A DNA stretch of 64,000 nt, taken from NCBI RefSeq assembly GCF_002944405.1, contig NZ_CP024307.1, forward strand, positions 826,501-890,500, in the 5' to 3' direction. Below the pieces are notes generated by a model that saw only the letters and a list, made by a program, of their open reading frames with translations, was not told where the DNA came from and made no database searches. The first letter of the stretch is position 1. Each line of letters opens with the position of its first letter. Both the position numbers and the translations under genes were made by a program. Below are positions 27,688 through 37,640 of the stretch, piece by piece. The DNA is from Sinorhizobium fredii. Its GTDB lineage: Bacteria; Pseudomonadota; Alphaproteobacteria; Rhizobiales; Rhizobiaceae.

Positions 27688-30483
27688 ATGTTTAGGATTC
27701 TTTCGTGCCTCGTCGTGGAACATGACTTGCGGTTGGTTGCACTGGCGGCGGTGGTTTGCTTCCTTTCCAGCTTTGGCGCCGTGACGCTGCTTCAGCGGGC
27801 CCGTATCTCCGAGGGCAGGCCGCAGGCGATCTGGGTGGCGGCCGCAGGCATTGCCAGCGGCTTCGGCATTTGGGCGACCCATTTCATTGCCATGCTCGCC
27901 TATGACCCGGGAGTCGTTCTCGGCTACCAGGCCAGCCTGACGGCATTGTCGCTGGTGGCCGCGATCCTGCTGACGACGTCGGCTCTGGCGATCGCCTCCT
28001 ATTGGAAGGGCCGTCCCGCTTGGCTGCTGGGTGGCCTGGTGCTCGGCGCCGGTGTGGGCTCAATGCATTTCCTCGGCATGGCCGCCCTCGAAGTGCCCGG
28101 GTTCATTCGTTGGGATTCGATGCTCGTCGTCGCATCGATTTTGGCCGGCGTGCTCTTCGACATGGGTGCCCTTCTTGCTATCAACCGGGCCGACCAGTCG
28201 CTGAGGGCACAGATGGCCGCGACGTTGGCGATGACGCTCGGCATCGTCGTGCTGCACTTCACCGCGATGGGCGCGGTTACGATCGAAGTCGAGTTCGCGA
28301 CGGCCCAAACCCCGGAAGGCATGATCCAGCCGCATCTCTTGGCCTTCGTCCTTGCCGGAACCGCCTTCTTTCTTCTATCCGCCGTGCTGATCGCCGCCGG
28401 CTTCGCACGCCAGGCGGAGATCCTCGCCACCACATCGGAGAAGGAGTTTTCCCGCTTCGTGCGCAGCGTCAGGGACTATGCCATCTACATGCTCGATGTC
28501 GACGGACGCGTGGCAAGCTGGAATGCCGGCGCCGAGGCCAACAAGGGATATTCCGCCGAGGAGATCATCGGCAAAAACTTCTCCTGCTTCTACTCGCCCG
28601 AGGATCGTGCGGCGAACCTGCCGGGGCGCGCCTTGCGCATCGCCCTTGACGCCGGGAAATATGAAACCGAGGGCTGGCGCTACCGGAAGGATGGCACCCG
28701 CTTCTGGGCGCATGTGGTGATCGACCCGATCATCGGCGAGGACGGCGAGCACGCCGGCTTCATCAAGATCGCCAAGGACATCACCAAGCAGAAGGAGGAT
28801 GCCGATCGGATCGCCGAGGTGAGCAAGAATCTCGACATCGCGCTCGAAAACATGAGCCAAGGCATTTGTCTCTTCGATCGTGCCGACCGCCTGCTGCTTT
28901 CGAATCGGCGCTGCCTCGAGATCTTCGATCTGCCTGAATCGATGGCCGGCAAGGGCATGACCTTCCGGGAAGTCCTCAATCGTGCATTTGACCGCACCTA
29001 TGCGGATCCGGTGGTCGCGGAGGCGAAGGCGAACGAGGCCTATCAGAGGCATAGGCTGGACATCGTGGCGAAGGGCGGCGGCGACCTGGTCGAAAAATTG
29101 TCGAACGGACGCTCGATCCTGTCCAAGCACCGCACGCTTCCCGATGGCGGTTGGGTCTCCACCTATGAGGACATCACCGAGCGGCTCGACTCCGAGGAGC
29201 AGATTTCCTTCCTCGCGCGTCACGACAGCCTGACCGGGCTGCCCAACCGATTGCAGTTCAACAGCCATCTCGACGAGGAACTCGACGCGGCCGTCTGGTT
29301 TTCGCGCAAGGTGGCGGTCGTCGGCATCGATCTCGACAAGTTCAAGGAAGTCAACGACCTGCACGGACATGCGGCTGGCGACTTCGTACTGGTGACGATC
29401 GCGCAGCGGATGAAGGAACACCTGCAAGAGGGCGAATTCGTCGCCCGCTTCGGCGGAGACGAGTTCGCTGCGGTCAAGCGCTTCGAAGACCTGTCTGAAC
29501 TCAATGACTTCCTGCGGCGGATCGAGCGGTGCCTGCATGAGGAGATGCGCTTCGGCGATTTCGAGCTGAAATCCGGCGGCAGCATGGGTGTGGCCATCTA
29601 CCCGCAGGATGCGGAAACCGCCGACACGCTGATCAACAACGCCGACCTCGCGATGTATCGGGCGAAGGCGGCGCTCAATCAGACGATCTGCTTCTACGAG
29701 GTCTCGATGGACGAGGCTGCACGCGGCCGCCGGGCGCTGGCGAACGATCTCTGGGAAGCGGTTGAGAAGAACCAGCTGGCACTGCACTACCAGGTGCAGA
29801 AATCAGTGACGAGCGGAGAGGTGATCGGCTACGAAGTGCTGCTGCGCTGGAACCATCCGGAACGCGGCATGGTATCGCCAGGCGAATTCATCCCGCTCGC
29901 CGAGGAATGCGGCGCCATTCTGCCGATCGGCGAATGGGTGTTGCGCGAGGCCTGCCGTGAAGCGGCGACCTGGGACAGCCAGCACAAGATCGCCGTGAAC
30001 CTCTCGCCGGTGCAGCTGGCAAATGGCGACGTCGTCAGCCTCGTCCATGCGATCCTCGTCGAAACCGGGCTCGACCCGAAACGGCTCGAGCTCGAGATTA
30101 CCGAATCGACGATTATCGACGACAAGCAGCGCGCGCTGTTGACGCTGCGCGAGATCAAGGCGCTTGGCGTGACGATCGCCATCGACGATTTCGGCACGGG
30201 TTACTCCTCGCTGGAGACATTGCGGTCGTTCCCCTTCGACAAGATCAAGCTCGACAAGAGCTTCATGTCCGAGGTCGAAGGCAGCCCCCAGGCAAAGGCG
30301 ATTATTCGCGCCATCCTCGCCCTCGGCCACAGCCTCCAGGTACCGGTGCTCGCCGAAGGGGTGGAAACCCAGAAGCAGCTCGACATTCTCATTGCCGAAG
30401 GCTGCGACGAGGCGCAGGGCTATCTCCTCGGGCGGCCGGCGCCGATCGGTTCCGTCGTTGGGGTCAGGACCGAGGCCGCCTGA
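27688..30483 (+). CDS. MHYT-PAS-PAS-GGDEF-EAL cyclic-di-GMP enzyme
   Basis: This 931-residue inner-membrane signalling protein has an MHYT sensor (1-240, about seven membrane segments, with three repeats THFIAM 64-69, MHFLGM 126-131 and LHFTAM 189-194 thought to bind a metal and sense a gas), two PAS domains (about 255-380 and 390-505), a diguanylate cyclase domain with intact GGDEF (589-593) and a phosphodiesterase domain with EVLLRW from 716. The inhibitory RxxD site before GGDEF is missing. The EAL domain keeps its metal and base residues (LELEITES, IDDFGTGYSSL, LAEGVET), so either activity is possible. An in-frame ATG at 27664 is an alternative start. Confidence 0.9.
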   Translation: MFRILSCLVVEHDLRLVALAAVVCFLSSFGAVTLLQRARISEGRPQAIWVAAAGIASGFGIWATHFIAMLAYDPGVVLGYQASLTALSLVAAILLTTSALAIASYWKGRPAWLLGGLVLGAGVGSMHFLGMAALEVPGFIRWDSMLVVASILAGVLFDMGALLAINRADQSLRAQMAATLAMTLGIVVLHFTAMGAVTIEVEFATAQTPEGMIQPHLLAFVLAGTAFFLLSAVLIAAGFARQAEILATTSEKEFSRFVRSVRDYAIYMLDVDGRVASWNAGAEANKGYSAEEIIGKNFSCFYSPEDRAANLPGRALRIALDAGKYETEGWRYRKDGTRFWAHVVIDPIIGEDGEHAGFIKIAKDITKQKEDADRIAEVSKNLDIALENMSQGICLFDRADRLLLSNRRCLEIFDLPESMAGKGMTFREVLNRAFDRTYADPVVAEAKANEAYQRHRLDIVAKGGGDLVEKLSNGRSILSKHRTLPDGGWVSTYEDITERLDSEEQISFLARHDSLTGLPNRLQFNSHLDEELDAAVWFSRKVAVVGIDLDKFKEVNDLHGHAAGDFVLVTIAQRMKEHLQEGEFVARFGGDEFAAVKRFEDLSELNDFLRRIERCLHEEMRFGDFELKSGGSMGVAIYPQDAETADTLINNADLAMYRAKAALNQTICFYEVSMDEAARGRRALANDLWEAVEKNQLALHYQVQKSVTSGEVIGYEVLLRWNHPERGMVSPGEFIPLAEECGAILPIGEWVLREACREAATWDSQHKIAVNLSPVQLANGDVVSLVHAILVETGLDPKRLELEITESTIIDDKQRALLTLREIKALGVTIAIDDFGTGYSSLETLRSFPFDKIKLDKSFMSEVEGSPQAKAIIRAILALGHSLQVPVLAEGVETQKQLDILIAEGCDEAQGYLLGRPAPIGSVVGVRTEAA

Positions 30484-30523
30484 CGCGTTCGGCAAACGGC
30501 GAAAGCGGGAGAGTGGGATTGAT

Positions 30524-30719
30524 ACCCCTTCTGCCCTGCCGGGCATCTCCCCCACAAGGAGGGAGATTGGCTGGAAAACGCCGCTCTGCCCCACGCCCAG
30601 CGTGCCTATGCCGAAATAAAGGGACCTGCAAAGTCCATGTAAGGATATTTGATGGCGGGACATTGCCACTTGCCGATCTCCACCCTTGTGGGGGAGATGC
30701 CCGGCAGGGCAGAGGGGGT
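30524..30719. repeat. Rhizobial palindromic mosaic element, two inverted arms
   Basis: Arm 1 (30524-30567) and arm 2 (30676-30719) are inverted copies of one 44-bp sequence, identical at about 41 positions, 108 bp apart. Each contains CTGCCCTGCCGGGCATCTCC and a partly palindromic end (ATCTCCC ... GGGAGAT). This sequence type is dispersed in rhizobial intergenic regions. RNA from either strand could fold into a very long hairpin. Confidence 0.65.
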
Positions 30720-30893
30720 GCCTCCGACCGTAGCAAGGATTCCACAAGAGGCGCAGCTCCAATGCAAGCCATTCGGCGCTGGCATGAAGTCGTCGGCTTG
30801 CCGCCGAGTGTGAACGCCCGGTGGTGCCCGGCGGCGCTTGCCCAGCGAGGCGAATGGCATGAAGGAATCCTCGCCGACGAAATCGTGAAAAGC

Positions 30894-30918
30894 AAAAAGG
30901 GCAGCTCGAGAGCCGCCC
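30894..30918 (-). terminator. groESL intrinsic terminator
   Basis: On the minus strand GGGCGGC pairs with GCTGCCC (one G-T pair) around TCTCGA, followed by TTTTT. It lies about 40 bp after the groEL stop codon. Confidence 0.8.
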
Positions 30919-30960
30919 TTCCGATCCGGATGGATCACCTGCGCTAAGGCTGTCGCCTTA

Positions 30961-32646
<1,686 letters not shown>

Positions 32647-32672
32647 TTACGGAAGTTGGGGTTGCGGGCCGA

Positions 32673-32969
32673 TCAGCCGATGATGCCCATGATGTCGGCT
32701 TCCTTCATGATCAGAAGGTCTTCGCCGTTGATCTTGACTTCGGTGCCGGACCACTTGCCGAACAGGACGCGGTCACCAGCCTTGACGTCGAGCGGAACAA
32801 CCTTGCCGCTTTCGTCACGGGCACCCGAACCGACAGCCACGATTTCGCCTTCTTGCGGCTTTTCCTTCGCGGTGTCCGGAATGATGATGCCGCCCTTGGT
32901 CTTTTCCTCAGACTCGACGCGGCGGACGACAACGCGGTCGTGCAGCGGACGGAAGTTGGTGCTTGCCAT
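32673..32969 (-). CDS. groES: Co-chaperonin GroES (10 kDa)
   Basis: GroES caps the GroEL ring. The 98-residue protein has the family signature [14 protein letters not shown] at the N-terminus and the mobile loop region [18 protein letters not shown]. It heads the groES-groEL operon, and its upstream region holds a sigma-70-like promoter with a CIRCE element over the likely transcription start, so it should be repressed by HrcA and induced by heat. Confidence 0.98.
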   Translation of the reverse strand: MASTNFRPLHDRVVVRRVESEEKTKGGIIIPDTAKEKPQEGEIVAVGSGARDESGKVVPLDVKAGDRVLFGKWSGTEVKINGEDLLIMKEADIMGIIG

Positions 32970-33027
32970 TGTCTAATCCCTCGATCAAATGACATTGCGG
33001 ATCGTTCATCGATCCGGTGGATGGGTG

Positions 33028-33054
33028 TTAGCACTCCTGCTTAAAGAGTGCTAG
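33028..33054 (-). promoter_or_regulatory. CIRCE operator of groESL
   Basis: TTAGCACTC-N9-GAGTGCTAG (read on the plus strand) matches the CIRCE consensus TTAGCACTC-N9-GAGTGCTAA with one mismatch in the last base. It lies 59 bp upstream of the groES start and at the expected transcription start, where HrcA would block initiation. Confidence 0.93.
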
Positions 33055-33062
33055 CGCCGCCG

Positions 33063-33091
33063 AGATAAGGCTGGCTACCGAACGAGTCAAG
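33063..33091 (-). promoter_or_regulatory. groESL promoter
   Basis: On the minus strand CTTGAC (33086-33091) and TTATCT (33063-33068) are 17 bp apart. The CTTGA start would also suit the heat-shock sigma factor RpoH of rhizobia, though the -10 box fits sigma-70 better. The CIRCE element begins 8 bp downstream. Confidence 0.6.
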
Positions 33092-33234
33092 GATCGGCTT
33101 CGAGATTTTTTTGCCGGCCGCGAGCGTTGACATGAAATGCCGTTTTTTGTTTGATGGATCTATGGGGTAAGCGAATGCCCCACGAGGCGTCATGCTGGAA
33201 TTTCGCGTCCAACAGCTATCAAGGACGTCGTATC

Positions 33235-34062
33235 ATGGCCTCGTTCAACTCCATCTCTCCTGAAAAACTTGCCCGGCTGGTCGGCACGCCGAAAGCTCCC
33301 GTCCTCATCGATGTTCGCGATGAGGACGATTTCACCGCCGATCCCCATCTCGTACCGTCCTCGTTCCACCGGACGCACGCCGATGCGCCCAAATGGGCGG
33401 ACGAATACAAAGGACAGTGGGTCGTCGCGCTCTGCAAGCACGGCGGCAAGCTCAGCGAAGGCGTTGCCGCATGGCTTCGGCACGCCGGCGCGTCTGCGGA
33501 AATATTGGAAGGCGGTCTCGAAGCGTGGCGCGAGGCGGGTCTGCCTCTCGTCCCGGTGGCGAGCCTGCCGAATGCCGACCCTTCGGGCGGCTCGGTGTGG
33601 GTGACGCGATCCCGGCCGAAGATCGACCGCATCGCCTGCCCGTGGCTGATCCGCCGCTTCGTCGATCCGCGCGCCAGGTTCCTCTACGTCTCGCCGGCCG
33701 AGGTCGAGGCGGTCGGCGAACGCTTCGACGCAACGCCGTTCGACATCGAAGGCGTGTTCTGGAGCCACCGCGGCGACGATTGCACCTTCGACACGATGGT
33801 CAAGGAATTCCGCCTTTCCTTTCCCGCGCTCGAGCACGTCGCCCGGATCGTCCGCGGTGCCGACACGGACAGGCACGAGCTGGAACCGCAAGCGGCCGGT
33901 CTTCTCGCCGTATCGCTTGGCCTATCCCGAATGTATGCCGGCGACCTCGAACAGCTCGAGGCGGGGATGATTCTCTATGACGCGCTCTACCGCTGGGCGC
34001 GCGATGCGAGAGAGGAGAAGCACGATTGGGTATCGCACGGCGGCAAGGGGAAGCGGACGTGA
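33235..34062 (+). CDS. Rhodanese-ChrB C-terminal domain fusion (SodM-like)
   Basis: This 275-residue cytoplasmic protein joins a rhodanese domain (about 1-110; likely active Cys67 in ALCKHGGKLS) to a ChrB C-terminal domain (about 120-270; RPKIDRIACPWLIRRFVDP, FWSHRGDDCTFDTMVKEF). ChrB-type domains are linked to chromate resistance. The gene overlaps chrA, so the two form one unit. I recall the S. meliloti orthologue SMc00911 described as a sodM-like gene strongly expressed in nodules; that is from memory. The ATG at 33235 follows AAGGA. It is divergent from groES, across 265 bp. Confidence 0.88.
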   Translation: MASFNSISPEKLARLVGTPKAPVLIDVRDEDDFTADPHLVPSSFHRTHADAPKWADEYKGQWVVALCKHGGKLSEGVAAWLRHAGASAEILEGGLEAWREAGLPLVPVASLPNADPSGGSVWVTRSRPKIDRIACPWLIRRFVDPRARFLYVSPAEVEAVGERFDATPFDIEGVFWSHRGDDCTFDTMVKEFRLSFPALEHVARIVRGADTDRHELEPQAAGLLAVSLGLSRMYAGDLEQLEAGMILYDALYRWARDAREEKHDWVSHGGKGKRT

Positions 34063-35417
34063 ACGACCAGGTATCGGCGGGCCTTCCGCCCGCCCATCCG
34101 ACCTTTGCCGAAGCCGCGAAGGTCTGGGCAAGGATCGGCCTGTTGAGCTTCGGCGGGCCGGCCGGACAGATTGCGCTCATGCACCGGGAACTCGTCGAGG
34201 AGCGCCGCTGGATCTCGGAAAGCCGCTTCCTGCACGCGCTTAACTATTGCATGCTGCTGCCCGGCCCAGAGGCGCAACAACTCGCCACCTATATCGGCTG
34301 GCTCCTACACGGCACGCGCGGCGGGGTGGTGGCGGGCACGCTCTTCGTGATGCCGGGCTTTTTTGTCATCCTGGGCCTCTCGTCCGCCTATGCCCTGTTC
34401 CAGGAGACCAATTGGCTTGCGAGCCTCTTCTTCGGCCTTAAGGCCGCGGTGCTGGCGATCGTCATCGAGGCGCTGATCCGGCTTTCCCGCCGGGCGCTGA
34501 AAACCGGCTTCGATCGATGGCTCGCCATCCTGGCGTTCCTGGCGCTCTTCGTTTTCGCCGTGCCCTTTCCGCTGGTGGTCCTCGCGGCCGGCATCGCGGG
34601 CTATGTCGCTGCCCGCCATGCGCCGGCGCGGCGAGCGGCCGCGCATCAAGCGAAGGCTCCCGATCTTCCCTCCGTTATCGGCGCCGATTACCCCCACGGA
34701 AAGCCAAGCTGGGGGAGGGCGGCGGCAGTCATTGCCGTATGGGGCGCCCTCTGGCTGGCGCCCTTCCTCCTGATCGCGGCCATCGTCGGCGGACCGAATG
34801 TCTACACAGACATCGGCCTCTTCTTTTCGCAGATGGCGGTCGTCACTTTCGGCGGCGCCTATGCCGTTCTTGCCTATGTCGCACAGCAGGCGGTCGAGAC
34901 CTATCACTGGCTGCGCCCCGGGGAGATGGTCGATGGCCTGGCGCTGGCGGAGACGACGCCGGGGCCGCTGGTGCTTGTGCTCGCCTTCGTCGGCTTCATG
35001 GGGGCGTACCGTGCGCCGATCGGTGTCGATGCGCTGACGTCGGGCGTGCTTGGCGCGACGCTTGCGACTTGGGTGACCTTCGTTCCGTGCTTTCTCTGGA
35101 TCTTTCTCGGCGCGCCCTATGTCGAGCGGCTGCGCGCCAATGCGGCGCTCTCCGGTGCCCTGTCGGCGATCTCGGCGGCGGTCGCCGGCGTTATCCTCAA
35201 CCTCGCCGTCTGGTTCGGCCTTCATGTCCTCTTTGGTCGCGTCGAGCGATTGGAGAGCGGCCCGCTCTCGCTTCCCTATCCGGATCCGGCGACGCTTCAC
35301 CCTGCTGCTCTTTTCTTGACCGTCATTGCGGCCGTTTCGCTTTTCTGGTGGAAGCGCGGCATTTTCCAGACGCTCGCGATCTGTGCGGTGGCCGGCTGGT
35401 TGCTGATGCTTGTCTGA
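34059..35417 (+). CDS. chrA: Chromate transporter ChrA
   Basis: This 452-residue membrane protein of the CHR family expels chromate. It is the long form with two homologous halves, each with the FGG signature: LLSFGGPAGQIALMHRELVEE in the N-half and VVTFGGAYAVLAYV in the C-half, the latter followed by AETTPGPLVLVLAFVGF. About ten membrane segments are visible, with a basic linker near residues 185-215. The GTG at 34059 overlaps the stop of the rhodanese-ChrB gene (GTGA) and has GGGGAAG upstream, so the two are coupled. Confidence 0.92.
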   Translation: MNDQVSAGLPPAHPTFAEAAKVWARIGLLSFGGPAGQIALMHRELVEERRWISESRFLHALNYCMLLPGPEAQQLATYIGWLLHGTRGGVVAGTLFVMPGFFVILGLSSAYALFQETNWLASLFFGLKAAVLAIVIEALIRLSRRALKTGFDRWLAILAFLALFVFAVPFPLVVLAAGIAGYVAARHAPARRAAAHQAKAPDLPSVIGADYPHGKPSWGRAAAVIAVWGALWLAPFLLIAAIVGGPNVYTDIGLFFSQMAVVTFGGAYAVLAYVAQQAVETYHWLRPGEMVDGLALAETTPGPLVLVLAFVGFMGAYRAPIGVDALTSGVLGATLATWVTFVPCFLWIFLGAPYVERLRANAALSGALSAISAAVAGVILNLAVWFGLHVLFGRVERLESGPLSLPYPDPATLHPAALFLTVIAAVSLFWWKRGIFQTLAICAVAGWLLMLV

Positions 35418-35535
35418 TTGGCGGCATTTGTCGCCGCCTATCTTGGGAACTGCGGCGTTTTTCTGTAGGCGAGGCTTGTATTCTTGGTCCTTCCTTGCGA
35501 TGTCAGCCGGGAAGCCGAGTTTGCAGGAAGCCAGG

Positions 35536-36384
35536 ATGGCCGTCAGGATCAACAGTTTTCGGGAAATCGCCAGCCGATACGACGTGGTGCTTTGCGATGT
35601 CTGGGGCGTGCTTCACAACGGCGTTCAGGCCTTCGCCTCCGCCTGCGAGGCGCTTGCCGAGGCACGCGCTCAAGGGGTGACGGTCGTCCTCATCACCAAT
35701 TCGCCGCGGCCGCATCCGAGTGTCAAGGTGCAGATCCGCGGCCTCGGCGTTCCCGATGAAGCCTATGACCGGATCGTCACCTCTGGCGACGTCACGCGGG
35801 CATTGATCGCCTCGGCCGAGAAGCGGATTTTCTTCATCGGCGCCGATCGCGATCTGCCCTTGCTCGAAGGATTGGGCACCGAGATCGTTTCGGCGGAAGA
35901 GGCCGAGACGATCGTCTGCGCTGGCTTCTACGACGACGAGACCGAAACCCCCGAACACTACCGCGCCACGCTGAGCGGGCTTGCCAAACGGAAAATCCCG
36001 TTCATCTGTGCCAATCCCGATCTCGTCGTGGAACGCGGCCATCGGCTGATCCCCTGTGCGGGCGCAATCGCCAAGCTCTACGAGGAACTCGGCGGCGAGG
36101 CGCGCATTGCCGGCAAGCCCTACAAGGCGATCTACCGTGCCGCGCTGTCCGAAGCGAAGGTGGTGAGAGGTGCCTTCGATCTCGCGCGGGTCATCGCCGT
36201 GGGCGACGGCATGCCGACCGACGTGAAGGGGGCGCAGGACGCCGGTTTCGATTTGCTCTATATCAGCGCCGGCATCCACGCGTTGGAATACATGCACGAA
36301 AGCCGCACCGACGAGGCGAAGCTTGCCGCCTTCCTGAAAAAGGAAGGGGCGACGCCGAAGTGCTGGATGCCCCGGCTCGCCTGA
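35536..36384 (+). CDS. HAD class IIA hydrolase, NagD-like (TIGR01459)
   Basis: This 282-residue phosphatase-like protein of the HAD superfamily has motif I as DVWGVLHNG (Asp21), motif II in VLITNSPRP, and motif IV in IAVGDGMPTDVKGAQDAG, with the class IIA cap between. It fits the alphaproteobacterial TIGR01459 group. The substrate is unknown; a sugar- or nucleotide-phosphate is likely. The ATG at 35536 follows AGGAAG. It lies 13 bp before ribF, so they are probably cotranscribed, and an action on a flavin precursor such as the riboflavin pathway phosphate is worth considering. Confidence 0.88.
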   Translation: MAVRINSFREIASRYDVVLCDVWGVLHNGVQAFASACEALAEARAQGVTVVLITNSPRPHPSVKVQIRGLGVPDEAYDRIVTSGDVTRALIASAEKRIFFIGADRDLPLLEGLGTEIVSAEEAETIVCAGFYDDETETPEHYRATLSGLAKRKIPFICANPDLVVERGHRLIPCAGAIAKLYEELGGEARIAGKPYKAIYRAALSEAKVVRGAFDLARVIAVGDGMPTDVKGAQDAGFDLLYISAGIHALEYMHESRTDEAKLAAFLKKEGATPKCWMPRLA

Positions 36385-36397
36385 CAGGGAGACGGCA

Positions 36398-37381
36398 ATG
36401 ACGGTTTTTCATCGCAACGAGACCCGTGATCCGCTTCCCGAGCGCCTCCACGGCGGCGTGATCGCGATCGGCAATTTCGACGGCGTCCACCGGGGTCATC
36501 AGTCGGTGCTGAACCGCGCGCTCGACGAGGCAAAGGGCAGGGGCGTTCCCGGCCTTGTGCTGACCTTCGAACCGCATCCGCGCACCGTCTTCCGGCCCGA
36601 CCAGCCCGTCTTCCGCCTGACGCCTGCGCCGCTGAAGGCTCGCATCCTCGAGGGGATGGGTTTCGGCGCGGTGATCGAATATCCCTTCGACCGGACCTTC
36701 TCCGAGCTTTCGGCGTCCGATTTTATCCATCGCATTCTCCGCGAATGGCTGCACGCATCGCACGTCGTCACCGGTTTCGATTTTCATTTCGGCAAGGGAC
36801 GCGAGGGCGGCCCGGCCTTCCTGATGGCGGCGGGCGCCCAGGAAGGCTTCGGCGTGACGCTGGTCGATGCCTTCCGCGACGAGAACGCCGCGGTCATTTC
36901 CTCGAGCTTCATCCGTTCCTTGCTTGCCGAAGGCGACGTCGCGCATGCCGCCGGCCTGCTCGGCTACCGCTACACGGTCGAAGCGGAGGTGATCGGCGGC
37001 AAGAAGCTCGGGCGCACGCTCGGCTATCCGACCGCCAACATGCGCCTGCCGGCCGAAGTCGAACTCAGGAGCGGCATTTATGCGGTGCGGTTCCGCCGCT
37101 GGGATGGTTCGCTTTACGACGGGGTTGCAAGCTTCGGCCGCCGCCCGACCGTCGACAGCGACGGTGAAGCGCTGCTGGAGACCTTCGTGTTCGACTTCTC
37201 CGGCGACCTTTACGGCGAGGTCTGCGCCGTCTCCTTTTTCGGCCACCTTCGCGACGAAGTGAAGTTCGACGGGCTCGAGCCCCTGATGGTGCAGATGAGG
37301 GAGGACGAGAAGGAGGCGCGCGCCCTTCTTTCCGGCGTGCGGCCCTTGAACGACATCGACCGCCATATCAATTTCGTCTGA
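36398..37381 (+). CDS. ribF: Bifunctional riboflavin kinase/FAD synthetase
   Basis: RibF converts riboflavin to FMN and then FAD. The 327-residue protein has the N-terminal adenylyltransferase domain (IGNFDGVHRGHQ at about 23-34, FDFHFGKGREG, SSSFIR) and the C-terminal flavokinase domain (LGYPTANMRLP, GVASFGRRPTV, LETFVFDF). It is placed between the NagD-like hydrolase and ileS; ribF-ileS linkage is common in bacteria, here with a 259-bp gap. Confidence 0.96.
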   Translation: MTVFHRNETRDPLPERLHGGVIAIGNFDGVHRGHQSVLNRALDEAKGRGVPGLVLTFEPHPRTVFRPDQPVFRLTPAPLKARILEGMGFGAVIEYPFDRTFSELSASDFIHRILREWLHASHVVTGFDFHFGKGREGGPAFLMAAGAQEGFGVTLVDAFRDENAAVISSSFIRSLLAEGDVAHAAGLLGYRYTVEAEVIGGKKLGRTLGYPTANMRLPAEVELRSGIYAVRFRRWDGSLYDGVASFGRRPTVDSDGEALLETFVFDFSGDLYGEVCAVSFFGHLRDEVKFDGLEPLMVQMREDEKEARALLSGVRPLNDIDRHINFV

Positions 37382-37640
37382 AGCGGCGGGTGCACCGGGC
37401 CTAAAGAATCGCGCCCTGCTGCGCTCGCGGACCTTTTCAAAAGGGCGAAAACGCCTTAAACAACCGGCCATTATGATTAGGCATCGTCGATTGACCATCG
37501 ATCAGCGAATTATTGGCCCGGCTTTCCGCGCGCGCTAGAGCGTGCCGGGAGGTCCGGGATTTCGGCGTTTCACGCCCTTCCAGTCATCTTCGAGAGACCG
37601 AACCCTTCCGCCTGCGTGACAATCCGCGCGGAAAAGACGA

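Larger units (their letters stand above)
30484..30960. other. Intergenic region with inverted-repeat element and groEL terminator
   Basis: This 477-bp stretch between convergent genes has no recognisable protein gene. It contains a pair of 44-bp inverted repeats (30524-30719) and the groEL terminator (30894-30918). The part from 30720 to 30893 shows nothing I can name. Confidence 0.6.

Noticed and set aside
30720..30893. Small protein gene between the inverted repeat and groEL
   Set aside because: Short open frames exist but lack a ribosome site and read as translations of repeat sequence.
37382..37640. T-box or other riboswitch before ileS
   Set aside because: No T-box (TGGN-type bulge, antiterminator) or hairpin-plus-T-run is visible, and alphaproteobacterial ileS genes do not usually use T-boxes.
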